Virus record (IMG/VR): IMGVR_UViG_3300043568_001227 | Coordinates: 1-64,000 of that record | Length of the DNA stretch: 64,000 bases | Strand: one strand, 5' to 3' | Origin: a virus | Shown: positions 9,312 through 22,400 of the stretch, one piece after another | Layout: each line of letters begins with the position of its first letter | Numbering within the stretch: position 1 is the stretch's first letter | Notes under the pieces: generated by a model | What the model saw: only the letters and a program-made list of their open reading frames with translations | What the model was told of the DNA's origin: nothing | The model's database searches: none | Made by a program: the position numbers and the translations under genes

Positions 9312-9974
9312 ATGAAAAGAGATATTAGATTAGTTAGTATATTTAATAAACCAATGGTGGTATTTGATGGCCCTGAATGTATTTCAGATGACATAGTAAA
9401 ATACAATAATTTTTGGGAATTTAAGATTGTTAACAAATGGTTACATTTTTTTCCTAAAAACGGTCTTTATCTGGATATTGGGGCTAACATAGGTAATCAC
9501 TGCGTACAATTAAAACATTATTTACCAAATATATCTATTTGGGCTTTTGAGCCGTATTTTGAAAATTATGAATTACTTAGATTAAACACTAAACAATTGG
9601 ATAACGTACATTGTTTTTGTTTAGGTGTTGGTAGTTGTAATTCCATGGTACATTTCGACAATGGTCATGACTCTAATAGTGGTGTTGTTAAAGTAGTTGA
9701 GTATAGTAATAACACTAATTTAGTAATTTCTTTAGATACATTTAATTTACCCGAACCCGTTAAGTTTATTAAAATTGATGTTGAGGGATTTGAAAAATCT
9801 TCGTTTGAAGGAATGGTTAATTTATTAGAAAAAGATAAACCGATGATTTGGTTAGAAGATATTGGTGGGGACGCGGTCACGTTTTTACTAATGAAAGATT
9901 ATATCATTGTCGATTCTCAGGAAGAGAGTAGAGATTATTTAATGGTTCACATAACCAACAAACACAAATATTAA
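9312..9974 (+). CDS. FkbM-family methyltransferase
   Basis: A 220 aa compact FkbM methyltransferase without the accessory domain of the other copy. SAM motif I is LYLDIGANIGNH (about 52), followed by an acidic WAFEPYFENYELL and the FkbM signature FIKIDVEGFEKSSFEG (about 152), which ends in a WLED motif. It directly follows the previous stop with no spacer. A sugar O-methyltransferase role is inferred from family and context. Having two FkbM enzymes in one operon suggests two methylated positions or two different glycans. Confidence 0.8.
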   Translation: MKRDIRLVSIFNKPMVVFDGPECISDDIVKYNNFWEFKIVNKWLHFFPKNGLYLDIGANIGNHCVQLKHYLPNISIWAFEPYFENYELLRLNTKQLDNVHCFCLGVGSCNSMVHFDNGHDSNSGVVKVVEYSNNTNLVISLDTFNLPEPVKFIKIDVEGFEKSSFEGMVNLLEKDKPMIWLEDIGGDAVTFLLMKDYIIVDSQEESRDYLMVHITNKHKY

Positions 9975-9975
9975 A

Positions 9976-10965
9976 ATGAAATCAATTTGTTTAGTCGCGT
10001 CTCACACACCAACAAAAGAAAAACAAGATGCGTTAAGAAATTTAATTAGAAAATTAAAAAAAGAAAAAAAGGACATTTTTCTAATAACCCATAGTTTTAC
10101 CCCATCTGACATTATATCTGATGTTAACTATCATTTTTATGATAGTGAAAACGAATTTGTCGACGAAGACAATTTAAAAGGATGGGGTCACATTGAACTT
10201 TTTGGAAATACCTTGGTAAGTAAAGATGTTATAAAACAATCAACATCAATTTTACCTTGTACTAGAAATCTATTCTTTGGGATGTTTATTTCTAAAATGT
10301 TGGGGTATAATGTATTACATTATATTGAATACGATTCGGAAATAACCGACATTAAAGTTATTGATAATAATGACGTTTTACTTAAAGATTATGATTGTGT
10401 TTATTATTTAACAAAACGAGGGTTCGACGGGGATTCAGACCATTTATTTGGCCCATACTCAGCATATAACCTTAATTCATATACGTATGATGAATTGTTG
10501 TGGAATCGAGAAAAAATTTTACACGAGTTTTCAAAAGAAGATAATAATCTTTTAGTTGAGAAGGTATCAGAATCTTTATTAATTAATAATAAAAATTTTA
10601 TATCATTTGATAAGTCAGAATTATTAAACCAAGGGCTAAATGCCGATACCATTAAAAGTAATACAGATTCTCCTGTAGTGTTTAAGACATTATTTTATGA
10701 TGACAATAAACTACATGTGTATTGTAATAATAGTAACCCAAATAAAATTAACGAAAATATTGACATTATCATTAACGATAACACCTATTTAAATATTCCT
10801 ATGATAAAACCAAACACGTTTCATTTTAGAACTATTGGTGAATTAAAGGACATTAAAAAAGTAAAATTATATTCAAATAATATATTAATATTTGAATATC
10901 AATTAGATGATGATGAAGTTATTGAAAAATTTAAAAAAAATAACAAATTAATTAAAAATAATTAA
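9976..10965 (+). CDS. Glycosyltransferase-like protein, divergent paralogue
   Basis: A 329 aa protein with the same architecture as the 8334-9311 product: SICLVASHTPTKEKQDALRN, DIFLITHSFTPSD and YHFYDSE at the N-terminus, an acidic LHYIEYDSEI near residue 115 where a metal-binding motif would lie, and a C-terminal beta accessory domain. Identity to its paralogues is low, so assignment rests on aligned landmarks and operon position. The acidic motif is weak, so the protein could be non-catalytic. Confidence 0.5.
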   Translation: MKSICLVASHTPTKEKQDALRNLIRKLKKEKKDIFLITHSFTPSDIISDVNYHFYDSENEFVDEDNLKGWGHIELFGNTLVSKDVIKQSTSILPCTRNLFFGMFISKMLGYNVLHYIEYDSEITDIKVIDNNDVLLKDYDCVYYLTKRGFDGDSDHLFGPYSAYNLNSYTYDELLWNREKILHEFSKEDNNLLVEKVSESLLINNKNFISFDKSELLNQGLNADTIKSNTDSPVVFKTLFYDDNKLHVYCNNSNPNKINENIDIIINDNTYLNIPMIKPNTFHFRTIGELKDIKKVKLYSNNILIFEYQLDDDEVIEKFKKNNKLIKNN

Positions 10966-10966
10966 T

Positions 10967-13069
10967 ATGAATATAACACAAGTAACACCAGGAATTATTT
11001 CCATACCCCCAAATGGATGGGGTGCCGTTGAAAAGATAATTTTTAACTACAATAACCATTTAAACTCATTAGGTCATATTTCTGATATAAAGTATTTAAA
11101 TGGGGTTGACATTAACAATACCGATATTGTTCACATTCATATCGCAAATTTAGCTATTGAAGCGTATGAACGAGGTATACCTTACATTTTTTCATTACAC
11201 GACCATCATGTTGTGTATAATGGTAAAGATTCATTTAACTATCAACAAAATTTAGAAGCAATCCAAAAGTCTGTTATTTCATTTTGTCATGCGGAGTTCT
11301 TAGTGGATTACTTTAGTGAGACTGATAAATTATTTTATTTATCTCACGGAGTTGATACTAAATTCTTTAAAGTAGACCAACCTTATCGAACGGAACATAA
11401 ATTATTGTGTTTAGCGAACAACGGTATTGGAGGAGACTCGTCTTACGATAGAAAAGGATTTAGATATGCTATTGAAGCGGCTAAGTCATTGGGGTTACCA
11501 ATAACAATTGCTGGCCCTGAAAATAACCATAACTTTTTTGAACACCACAAAGACTTATTAGAATATGATAAGTTAACACTATTATTAACAAATCCAAATG
11601 AGGATGAGATATTAGAATTATACAAATCGCATTCAATTTTTCTACACCCATCTTGTTTAGAGGCGGGTCATCCTAATTTAACATTACTTGAAGCAATTTC
11701 TTGTGGAATACCAATTGTTGGTACTTATAGTGGTACCCAAAAAATTAAAGGTATGATTGTTTGTGAACTTAACACTAATTCTGTCATAAACGGAATACAA
11801 GATATTATTAATAATTATAATTTTTATGTGTCCCAAACACTGAAGAATAGAGAAAAATTTGATTGGTTGGTAATTTGTGAGCGTATGTTAAAAATGTATG
11901 AAGTAACTAAATTAATTAAAAAAGAATATAACTCAAATGATACAAAAGAATTATTAGTTGATAATATTGAAAATACAGAAAAATTTGTACCTGTTGTTGA
12001 AGAAGATATTGATTGTGTTATACATTTCGTCAATAATCCTTTTTTAGAAATTAAAGGTTCTGGCGTAAAGTCATACAAAGTACAATTTTATGATAAAGAA
12101 AATTTATACTACTCAACCGAGTTAAAACCAAATATGTGGACTAAACTATCTAGACAGTATTATACTGATTGGGATGTTAAAGTTCTTGATGGTGAGGAAT
12201 TAATTTATGAATATAAACCAAATTTTATTAACAAAAGAGTATTCATTTCATTCGATTCTCGTTCTCTTGGGGATAGTATTGCTTGGATACCATATGTTTT
12301 AGAATTTAAGAAGAAACACAATTGTCATGTTATTGTTTCAACATTTTGGAATAAGTTATTTGAAAAATCTTACTCTGAGATTGAGTTTGTTTCACCAGGA
12401 AGTACGGTTCATGATTTAATTGGTATGTATACAATTGGGTGGTTCTATGATACAAATAAAGAACCCGAATTACCAAATACAATCCCATTACAAAAAGCAA
12501 TAACAAATATTATTGGTTTAGAGTTTAACGAAATTAAACCAAACATTGATTTTATTCCATCAGAACGACCATTTACGGAAAAGTATATTACGATTGCAAA
12601 TGAATCAACCGCGGGAGTTAAGTATTGGAATAATCCTAATGGGTGGAGGGAACTAATTGATTACTTAGTATCTAAAGGATATAGGGTCATTAATGTATCT
12701 AAAGAAAGTGACCGAATGGATGGTGTGACAAAACTAAAGGACACGTCAATTGAGAACACAATGAATTGTATTCATCATAGTGAGTTCTTTATTGGTTTAT
12801 CAAGTGGATTATCTTGGTTGACATGGGCATTAGGAAAACATGTTGTTATGATTTCTAACTTTACCGAACCTGACCATGAGTTTACTTCTAATTGCACAAG
12901 AATCACTAACCCATCAGTTTGTAACGGGTGTTGGAATAATCCAATGTTTAAATTTGATAAGGGTGATTGGAATTGGTGTCCTGAACATAAAGGAACAGAA
13001 AGACAGTTTGAATGCCATAAATCGATAACCTCTCAAATGGTTATTGACAGAATACAACATTTATTATAA
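10967..13069 (+). CDS. GT4 / BAHT-type O-heptosyltransferase fusion
   Basis: A 700 aa two-enzyme fusion. Residues 1-315 are a GT4 transferase (GAVEKIIFNYNNHL, HIHIANLA, and the donor site SCLEAGHPNLTLLEAISCGIP). Residues 345-415 are the beta accessory domain (YKVQFYDKENLYYS...NMWTK). Residues 420-700 match the GT9-related family of autotransporter O-heptosyltransferases (TibC/Aah type): FISFDSRSLGDSIAWIPYV, GLSSGLSWLTWALGKHV, and a cysteine cluster C-x2-C-x15-C-x11-C ending FECHKS that resembles the iron-finger of that family. TibC-type enzymes heptosylate serines of repetitive adhesins. The acceptor here is not proven, but giant Ser-rich fibres are encoded next door. Confidence 0.75.
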   Translation: MNITQVTPGIISIPPNGWGAVEKIIFNYNNHLNSLGHISDIKYLNGVDINNTDIVHIHIANLAIEAYERGIPYIFSLHDHHVVYNGKDSFNYQQNLEAIQKSVISFCHAEFLVDYFSETDKLFYLSHGVDTKFFKVDQPYRTEHKLLCLANNGIGGDSSYDRKGFRYAIEAAKSLGLPITIAGPENNHNFFEHHKDLLEYDKLTLLLTNPNEDEILELYKSHSIFLHPSCLEAGHPNLTLLEAISCGIPIVGTYSGTQKIKGMIVCELNTNSVINGIQDIINNYNFYVSQTLKNREKFDWLVICERMLKMYEVTKLIKKEYNSNDTKELLVDNIENTEKFVPVVEEDIDCVIHFVNNPFLEIKGSGVKSYKVQFYDKENLYYSTELKPNMWTKLSRQYYTDWDVKVLDGEELIYEYKPNFINKRVFISFDSRSLGDSIAWIPYVLEFKKKHNCHVIVSTFWNKLFEKSYSEIEFVSPGSTVHDLIGMYTIGWFYDTNKEPELPNTIPLQKAITNIIGLEFNEIKPNIDFIPSERPFTEKYITIANESTAGVKYWNNPNGWRELIDYLVSKGYRVINVSKESDRMDGVTKLKDTSIENTMNCIHHSEFFIGLSSGLSWLTWALGKHVVMISNFTEPDHEFTSNCTRITNPSVCNGCWNNPMFKFDKGDWNWCPEHKGTERQFECHKSITSQMVIDRIQHLL

Positions 13070-13440
13070 TGAATATAGAAGTTTCAATTGGGGAAATAGT
13101 TGACAAATTAACTATCCTAAGAATTAAAAAAAATAATATAACAGATAAAGGTAAACTTTTTAATGTTATTACAGAATACGATTATCTATATGATGTTGTA
13201 TTTAATCAATTAAAAATTGAATCAGATGATTTTTATAATCTATTATTGGTTAATGAACGTCTTTGGGATATTGAAGACCTTATTAGAGATAAAGAAAGAG
13301 ATAAGGTATTTGACACCGAATTCATAGAATTAGCTCGGTCCGTTTATGTAACAAACGATAAACGAGCAGAATTAAAGAAAGAGATTAATTTAAAATATGG
13401 GTCTCTTTTTGTTGAAGAGAAGTCATACAAGGAATATTAA
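13069..13440 (+). CDS. Small DUF6165-like protein
   Basis: A 123 aa all-alpha protein beginning MNIEVSIGEIVDKLTILRIK. This opening, followed by a run of charged helices (VNERLWDIEDLIRDKERD), fits the DUF6165 family as I remember it, whose members sit near LPS or glycan biosynthesis genes in bacteria and phages; no function is known. It is the last gene of the operon, overlaps the previous stop by one base, and is followed immediately by a strong terminator. Confidence 0.6.
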   Translation: MNIEVSIGEIVDKLTILRIKKNNITDKGKLFNVITEYDYLYDVVFNQLKIESDDFYNLLLVNERLWDIEDLIRDKERDKVFDTEFIELARSVYVTNDKRAELKKEINLKYGSLFVEEKSYKEY

Positions 13441-13468
13441 AAAAGGGAGTCAAACGACTCCCTTTTTT
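13441..13468. terminator. Bidirectional rho-independent terminator
   Basis: Stem GGGAGTC (13445-13451), loop AAAC, stem GACTCCC (13456-13462), flanked by A4 on the left and T6 on the right. It lies between the convergent glycosylation operon and the 3117 aa fibre gene and can stop both. Confidence 0.85.
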
Positions 13469-13471
13469 ATT

Positions 13472-16400
13472 TTAATATAGTATTGAGAGTGTCCAAGTAA
13501 ATCGAACTTTATTTGGGGTAGCTAGACGACTACTAATACCAACAATAAACATACCGTCACATTGAGATATTGGGTCATAATATGTAACTTGTGACCCAAT
13601 ACATACGGACTTGGTATTTGGATTATAATTATATACATCTTCGAAAATTATAGTAGGTTGTGACACCCCAATCTGACTTAACTCTGAACATTTAACCCAC
13701 GATACACTCACACCCACCTGGTCAGCACCTACTGCGGTATCGCAAAATACATGACCACAAAGATTTATTTTAAATGGTGGTACCGACGTATCGTATAGAT
13801 TAGGAATTGCACAAGAACCATTCTGAGTGGGGAATGGAGTCCCAACACCACTAACTATTGGACTTAAGACAGTCCATTCACATCCATTCCATCCGCAAGC
13901 CGAGTCTCCAATACGATAATTGTCGAGAGATTCATTCACTTGAAAGTCACCAATGGTTGCTGAAGTTGAAGCAATTACATATATCTTTGAGCAGTCAATT
14001 CCAACGGTAATTGCTCCACCACCATCATCAACCGCCGTTATACAAGTACCCGCAAAATTTAAACTAACCGCACTTGATGTTACTAAAGTACCCTCATCGT
14101 AAATCGCAATGGAACCACCACCACCACCTGATGTACCTGAAGTTCCTGCAACACCCGTCAATCCGCTTGAACCTGAACTTCCTGATGAACCTGAACTTCC
14201 TGAACTACCTGAGCTACCCGAAGAACCTGATGTTCCACTTGTTCCTGATGTTCCTGAAGAACCTGAAGTACCTCTAGTACCTGATGTTCCTGAACTTCCT
14301 GAAGAACCGCTACTTCCTGAACTTCCTGATGAACCACTTGTTCCTGACGTTCCGCTAGTTCCTGATGAACCTGAAGTACCTCTAGTACCCGATGTTCCAC
14401 TTGAACCTGAAGTTCCGTTTGTTCCCGATTTACCATTATAAACCCATGAAATTGTACATACATCACCACTGGTTAACACACCACTTCCAACTAAACTTGA
14501 AGAAAAGTTAATATCAAACCATGTAGTGTTATCAACTATGGTTGTTATCTCATAAATTGCAATATTAGAATTATCCCCTAATTTAGTTACTTGGAAAAAT
14601 ACTTTATTACCTAATCCAACAACTAACGCAAGAGCTTTAAACCAATTTGTATAATTAGTCCCAGCATAGTCTAATACATTAATTGTCAAATTGTTATATA
14701 ACCCTTGAGTTGCATTACTTGTCGCGAAACGTGTTGCTAATGGGTCCAACCCAACCCCAACTCCTTTATATTCCCATCTACCTGAGTTTGACCCATCATT
14801 TGCGGTAATACCACTTGTTCCTGACGAACCTGAAGTACCTGAAGTACCTGACGAACCTGAAGTACCTCTAGTACCCGATGTTCCACTTGAACCTGAAGAA
14901 CCACTACTTCCTGAACTTCCTGATGAACCTGAATTTCCGCTAGTACCACTTGAACCTGATGAACCTGATGAACCTGATGAACCTGATGAACCTGATGAAC
15001 CTGATACTCCACTTGTTCCTGAAGACCCTGATGAGCCGCTACTTCCTGATGAGCCCGATGAACCTGATGTTCCACTTGTTCCTGATGTTCCTGAAGAACC
15101 TGAAGTACCTCTAGTACCTGATGTTCCTGAACTTCCTGAAGAACCTGAACTACCTGATGTACCGCTACTTCCTGAACTACCTGATGTACCACTACTTCCT
15201 GAACTACCTGAAGAACCACTTGAACCTGAACTTCCTGATGAACCTGAATTTCCGCTAGTACCACTTGAACCTGAACTTCCTGATGAACCTGAACTTCCTG
15301 AAGTTCCGCTAGTACCGCTTGACCCTGAATTTCCTGATGTCCCACTTGTTCCTGAAACGCCCGATGCTCCTGAAACTCCTGACGTACCCGCAGTTCCTGA
15401 CGAACCACTTGAACCTGAACTACCTGAAGAACCACTTGAACCTGACGTTCCTGATGAACCTGAACTACCTGATGTTCCGCTAGTTCCTGAAGAACCGCTT
15501 GAACCTGAACTTCCTGACGTTCCACTTGTACCTGATGTTCCTGAAGAACCTGAAGTACCTCTAGTACCCGATGTTCCACTTGAACCTGAACTTCCTGAAC
15601 TACCACTTGAACCCGATGTTCCACTTGTTCCTGATGAACCTGAACTTCCACTTGAACCTGATGAACCTGAACTACCACTTGAACCTGAAATTCCACTAGT
15701 TCCTGAACTACCGCTACTTCCACTTGAACCTGAACTACCTGAAGAACCACTTGTACCTGAACTTCCTGAAGAACCGCTAACACCTGAAGTTCCTGAAGAA
15801 CCACTTGACCCTGAAGAACCACTTGTACCTGAAGTTCCTGAAGAACCGCTTGAACCTGAACTTCCTGAAGAACCACTTGAACCTGAACTTCCCGAAGAAC
15901 CGCTTGAACCACTTGTTCCTGATGTTCCGCTAGTTCCTGATGAACCTGAAGTACCTCTAGTTCCCGATGTTCCACTTGTCCCTGATTTACCACTTCCAAC
16001 CCAATTTATACAATGATTATAATTGTTTGTCCATGAACTAACACCTCCACTATTAACCGCCACAGACACTGTGTAAACATTGCCCGCTAATGAAACTGAG
16101 TTTACGGTATATATCCCAACCAATCCTGTTTCAACTTCAACAACTGTTATATAAGCACTACCCGCACCATTTGCAGTTACGTAGTTTTGTAACCCTGTCC
16201 ACCAAGCCGATGTATCAACACTAGGATTATATGATGTTTTATTTACGTATATTGTGTTTAAACTATTAATAACGTTTACAGGTCCGTAAGAAATACGAGT
16301 TGATGCTGGTATAGTTGTATTCGAAGTATCTGATAACCATGTGATACATGATGAAGCTCCATTAACCCCACTCGTACCCGCAGTTCCTGAAGAACCTGAA

Positions 16401-19400
16401 GTACCTCTAGTACCTGATGTTCCGCTTGAACCTGAACTTCCTGAACTACCTGAAGAACCTGATGTTCCGCTAGTTCCTGATGAACCTGAACTACCTGAAG
16501 AACCACTAACACCTGAGCTTCCTGATGAACCACTTGACCCTGAAGAACCACTTGTACCTGAACTTCCTGAAGAACCGCTAACACCTGAAGTTCCTGATGA
16601 GCCTGAACTTCCTGATGAACCTGAGCTTCCTGAAGAACCACTACTTCCTGATGTTCCGCTAGTTCCTGAAGAACCTGATGTTCCGCTAGTTCCTGATGAA
16701 CCTGAAGTACCTCTAGTACCCGATGTCCCACTTGAACCCGAAGAACCTGAACTACCACTACTACCCGAAGAACCTGACGTTCCACTTGTTCCTGATGAAC
16801 CGCTACTACCACTTGACCCTGAACTACCTGATGTTCCCGCAGTTCCTGAAGAACCGCTTGAACCTGAACTACCACTTGAACCTGACGTTCCGCTAGTTCC
16901 CGCAGTCCCACTTAAACCTGAAGTCCCACTTGTTCCTGAACTACCTGACGTACCTCTAGTACCTGAAGTTCCACTAGAACCTGAAGAACCACTACTACCA
17001 GATGAACCTGATGTTCCTGATGTTCCACTTATCCCCGAACTACCGCTAGAACCCGAACTACCACTCGAACCTGATGTACCTGAAGTTCCACTAGAACCTG
17101 AACTTCCTGAAGAACCTGAAGAACCACTTGAACCTGATGACCCGCTACTTCCTGATGTACCAGCAGTCCCTGAAGTACCACTTACACCACTTGAACCTGA
17201 ACTTCCTGAAGAACCACTACTTCCTGATGTTCCGCTAGTACCTGATGTTCCGCTAGTACCTGATGTACCGCTCACACCACTAGTACCACTTGACCCCGAA
17301 GTACCTCTTGTACCTGAAGTTCCTGAACTACCGCTAGAACCACTTGACCCTGACGTACCTGATGAACCACTACTACCACTTGAACCCGAAGAACCACTAG
17401 TTCCTGAACTACCTGATGTTCCCGCAGTTCCTGATGAACCGCTACTGCCGCTTGACCCTGAACTACCTGATGTTCCCGCAGTTCCTGATGAACCACTTGA
17501 ACCTGAAGAACCGCTTGAGCCTGACGTTCCGCTAGTACCTGATGTTCCACTTAAACCTGAAGTCCCACTTGTTCCTGAACTACCTGACGTACCTCTAGTA
17601 CCTGAAGTTCCACTAGAACCTGAAGAACCACTTGTTCCCGAAGAACCTGAAGAACCACTACTACCAGATGAACCTGATGTTCCTGAACTTCCTGAAGACC
17701 CACTTGAACCTGAACTTCCTGATGAACCTGATGTTCCACTTGTACCTGACAAACCTGACGAACCACTACTACCTGAAGAACCTGACGTTCCGCTAGTTCC
17801 TGATGAACCGCTACTACCGCTTGAACCTGAACTACCACTAGACCCACTTGTTCCACTTGTACCTGAAGAACCACTTGACCCTGAAGTTCCGCTAGTTCCT
17901 GCAGTCCCATTTAATCCTGAAGTTCCACTTGTTCCTGAAGAACCTGAAGTACCTCTAGTTCCTGATGTACCCGAACTTCCTGAAGAACCGCTACTACCAC
18001 TAGTACCTGATGAACCGCTACTACCACTTGACCCCGAACTACCTGATGTTCCTGAAGAGCCACTACTCCCACTCGAACCTGAACTTCCTGAAGAGCCCGA
18101 TGTTCCGCTAGTTCCTGATGTACCACTTACCCCCGAACTTCCACTTGAACCTGAACTACCTGAAGAACCACTACTACCTGATGTTCCGCTAGTGCCTGAA
18201 GTACCACTTAATCCTGATGTTCCTGAAGAACCACTACTACCACTTGAACCTGACGTTCCGCTAGTTCCACTTGTTCCCGAAGAACCTGACGTACCTCTTG
18301 TTCCTGAAGTTCCACTACTACCACTAGAACCTGAACTACCTGATGAACCGCTTGTCCCTGAAGTACCACTTGAGCCTGACGACCCGCTACTACCGCTTGA
18401 ACCTGAACTACCACTTGAACCTGAACTTCCTGATGAACCACTTGTTCCCGCAGTCCCACTTGAGCCAGATGTACCTGACGAACCACTACTTCCACTAGAA
18501 CCTGAAGTTCCACTTGTACCTGATGAACCACTTGTTCCACTTGTACCTGAAGACCCTGACGTACCTCTAGTTCCTGATGTTCCTGATGAACCACTACTTC
18601 CACTTGAACCTGAACTACCTGACGAACCACTTGAACCTGAGGTTCCTGATGAACCACTTGAACCTGAAGTACCGCTAGTTCCTGATGAACCACTTGTTCC
18701 ACTTGAGCCTGAACTACCCGAAGAACCTGATGACCCTGAACTTCCTGACGTACCTGATGTACCACTCGAACCTGATGTTCCACTAGTTCCTGACGTACCG
18801 CTTACTCCCGAACTTCCACTTGAACCTGAAGAACCACTAGACCCTGAACTACCTGACGAACCGCTTGTTCCCGCAGTTCCACTTGAGCCAGATGTACCCG
18901 CAGTTCCTGATGAACCCGAACTACCACTACTCCCACTTGAACCTGAAGACCCACTTGTTCCACTTGTTCCTGATGAACCACTACTACCACTTGAGCCTGA
19001 TGTTCCGCTAGTTCCTGATGTTCCGCTAGTTCCACTTGTCCCTGAAGAACCTGACGTACCTCTTGTTCCTGAAGTACCTGAAGAACCACTACTACCGCTT
19101 GAACCTGATGTACCGCTTGAACCTGATGTACCCGAAGAACCGCTAGAACCTGATGTTCCACTTGTACCTGCAGTCCCTGAACTTCCACTACTTCCTGACG
19201 AACCGCTAGAACCTGATGTTCCACTTGTACCAGCACTACCTGATGTACCCGCAGTCCCTGAACTTCCACTACTTCCTGATGAACCACTAGAACCTGATGT
19301 TCCGCTTGAACCTGAACTACCTGAAGAACCACTTGAACCTGATGTTCCGCTAGTTCCTGATGAACCGCTTGAACCTGAACTACCTGATGTACCTGAAGTT

Positions 19401-22400
19401 CCGCTAGTCCCCGAAGAACCTGATGAACCCGAACTTCCGCTTGTACCCGATGTTCCTGAAGAACCACTCGAGCCCGAACTTCCACTACTTCCTGATGTAC
19501 CCGCAGTTCCTGAAGAACCACTACTACCACTTGAACCTGAACTACCTGAAGTTCCGCTTGTTCCCGCACTTCCTGATGTGCCCGCAGTTCCTGAAGAACC
19601 ACTTGACCCAGAAGAACCTGAACTACCACTACTACCTGATGTTCCGCTAGTACCTGAGGTTCCGCTTATACCACTCGTACCACTTGACCCTGAAGAACCT
19701 GACGTTCCACTTGTTCCAGATGTACCACTTGAGCCCGAACTCCCTGACGTTCCGCTTGTTCCTGATGAACCTGACGTTCCGCTCGTACCTGAACTACCCG
19801 CAGTTCCTGATGAGCCTGATGAGCCTGAAGTTCCAGAAGAACCACTTGTACCTGAACTTCCACTACTTCCTGAAGAACCTGAAGAACCACTCGACCCTGA
19901 TGTTCCTGAACTTCCACTAGAACCTGACGTTCCCGCAGTTCCTGATGTTCCGCTACTTCCACTCGAACCCGAACTACCGCTTGAACCTGATGAACCGCTT
20001 GTACCTGACGAGCCACTTGAGCCTGAACTTCCACTCGTACCAGCAGTTCCTGATGAGCCACTACTTCCGCTTGAACCCGATGAACCTGATGTACCACTCG
20101 TTCCTGATGTACCACTCGTTCCCGAAGAACCTGACGTACCTCTAGTTCCTGATGTTCCACTCGAACCTGATGTTCCTGAAGAACCACTTGAACCTGAACT
20201 ACCTGAACTACCTGAAGAACCGCTAGTACCTGAAGACCCTGATGTTCCACTACTTCCACTTGAACCCGAAGAACCTGATGTACCATTAGTTCCATTAACA
20301 CCACTAATTCCACTTGAACCTGAAGTTCCGCTAGTACCTGACGAACCTGATGTTCCGCTAGTCCCCGAAGAACCTGACGTACCTCTAGTTCCAGAAGTTC
20401 CTGAAGAACCGCTACTACCACTCGAACCCGAAGACCCACTTGACCCCGAACTACCGCTAGTACCTGCAGTCCCTGATGAGCCACTTGTACCCGCAGTCCC
20501 TGATGAACCACTACTTCCACTTGAACCTGACGTTCCACTTGTTCCTGATGTTCCTGAAGAACCTGAAGTACCTCTAGTTCCTGATGTACCCGAACTTCCT
20601 GAAGAACCACTTGTTCCTGATGACCCTGAAGTACCGCTAGTTCCTGAAGAACCACTCGAACCCGAACTTCCACTACTTCCTGATGTACCCGCAGTTCCTG
20701 AAGAACCGCTTGTTCCTGATGTCCCACTTGTACCAGTACTACCTGAAGTACCTGAAGAACCACTTGAACCTGATGAACCACTACTTCCACTTGACCCTGA
20801 GGTACCTGATGAACCTGAAGTTCCTGATGAACCTGAAGTTCCTGATGTTCCACTACTTCCGCTTGTTCCACTACTTCCGCTTGAACCCGAACTACCTGAA
20901 GAACCACTTGTTCCGCTAGTTCCTGATGAACCTGAAGTACCTGATGTTCCGCTTGAACCCGAACTACCTGAAGAACCACTTGAACCTGAACTTCCACTAG
21001 AACCTGACGTTCCCGCAGTTCCTGATGAACCTGACGTTCCCGAAGTTCCTGATGAACCTGATGTTCCGCTAGTTCCAGATGTTCCTGAAGAACCTGAACT
21101 ACCACTTGAGCCTGACGTACCGCTTGTCCCCGAGGAACCTGACGAGCCACTACTACCACTTGAACCTGAAGTTCCACTTGAACCTGAACTACCTGATGAG
21201 CCACTTGTTCCCGCAGTTCCACTTGAACCTGATGTTCCGCTAGTTCCTGAAGAACCACTTGAACCAGATGAACCTGATGTCCCACTTGTACCAGCACTAC
21301 CTGAAGAACCACTTGAACCTGAGCTTCCTGAAGAACCTGAGGTTCCTGATGTACCACTTACACCTGAACTTCCGCTTGAACCTGAACTACCTGATGTTCC
21401 GCTAGTTCCTGAAGAACCACTTGTACCCGCAGTACCACTTGAACCTGAACTACCTGACGACCCACTTGAACCTGAACTACCTGACGAACCACTTGTTCCG
21501 CTAGTCCCTGATGAACCGCTTGTTCCTGATGTTCCACTTGTACCAGCACTACCTGAAGTTCCTGAAGAACCGCTAGTACCGCTTGAACCTGAACTTCCTG
21601 ATGAACCTGATGTTCCACTTGTACCAGCACTACCTGATGTACCCGCAGTTCCTGAAGACCCACTTGAACCTGAACTACCACTACTTCCACTTGAGCCTGA
21701 TGTTCCACTTGTACCTGAACTACCTGACGTTCCACTAGTACCTGAAGAGCCCGAAGTTCCGCTTGTTCCCGAACTACCTGAAGTACCTGAAGAACCACTT
21801 GTTCCTGAAGAACCTGAACTACCTGAAGTACCCGCAGTTCCTGATGAACCCGAACTACCACTACTTCCACTTGAGCCTGATGTTCCACTTGAACCTGAAG
21901 TACCACCTGTTCCTGATGTACCTGAAGAACCACTAGACCCCGAAGAACCTGATGTTCCTGATGTACCACTTACACCACTTGAGCCTGAAGTACCCGCAGT
22001 TCCTGAACTACCTGACGTACCACTTGTTCCGCTTGAACCTGAAGACCCTGATGTACCACTACTACCAGATGACCCGCTAGAGCCTGAACTTCCACTTGTG
22101 CCCGCAGTCCCTGAAGAACCTGAACTTCCTGATGTACCTGAAGACCCACTAGACCCTGAACTTCCGCTTGTTCCCGCAGTTCCTGATGAACCACTACTTC
22201 CACTTGAACCTGATGTTCCTGAAGTTCCACTCAATCCTGATGAACCACTTGAACCTGAAGACCCTGATGTACCAGCAGTTCCTGATGAACCACTACTTCC
22301 ACTTGAACCTGATGTTCCGCTTGTTCCTGATGAACCCGAAGACCCACTTGAACCTGATGAACCGCTACTACCACTTGAGCCAGACGTACCCGAAGTTCCT

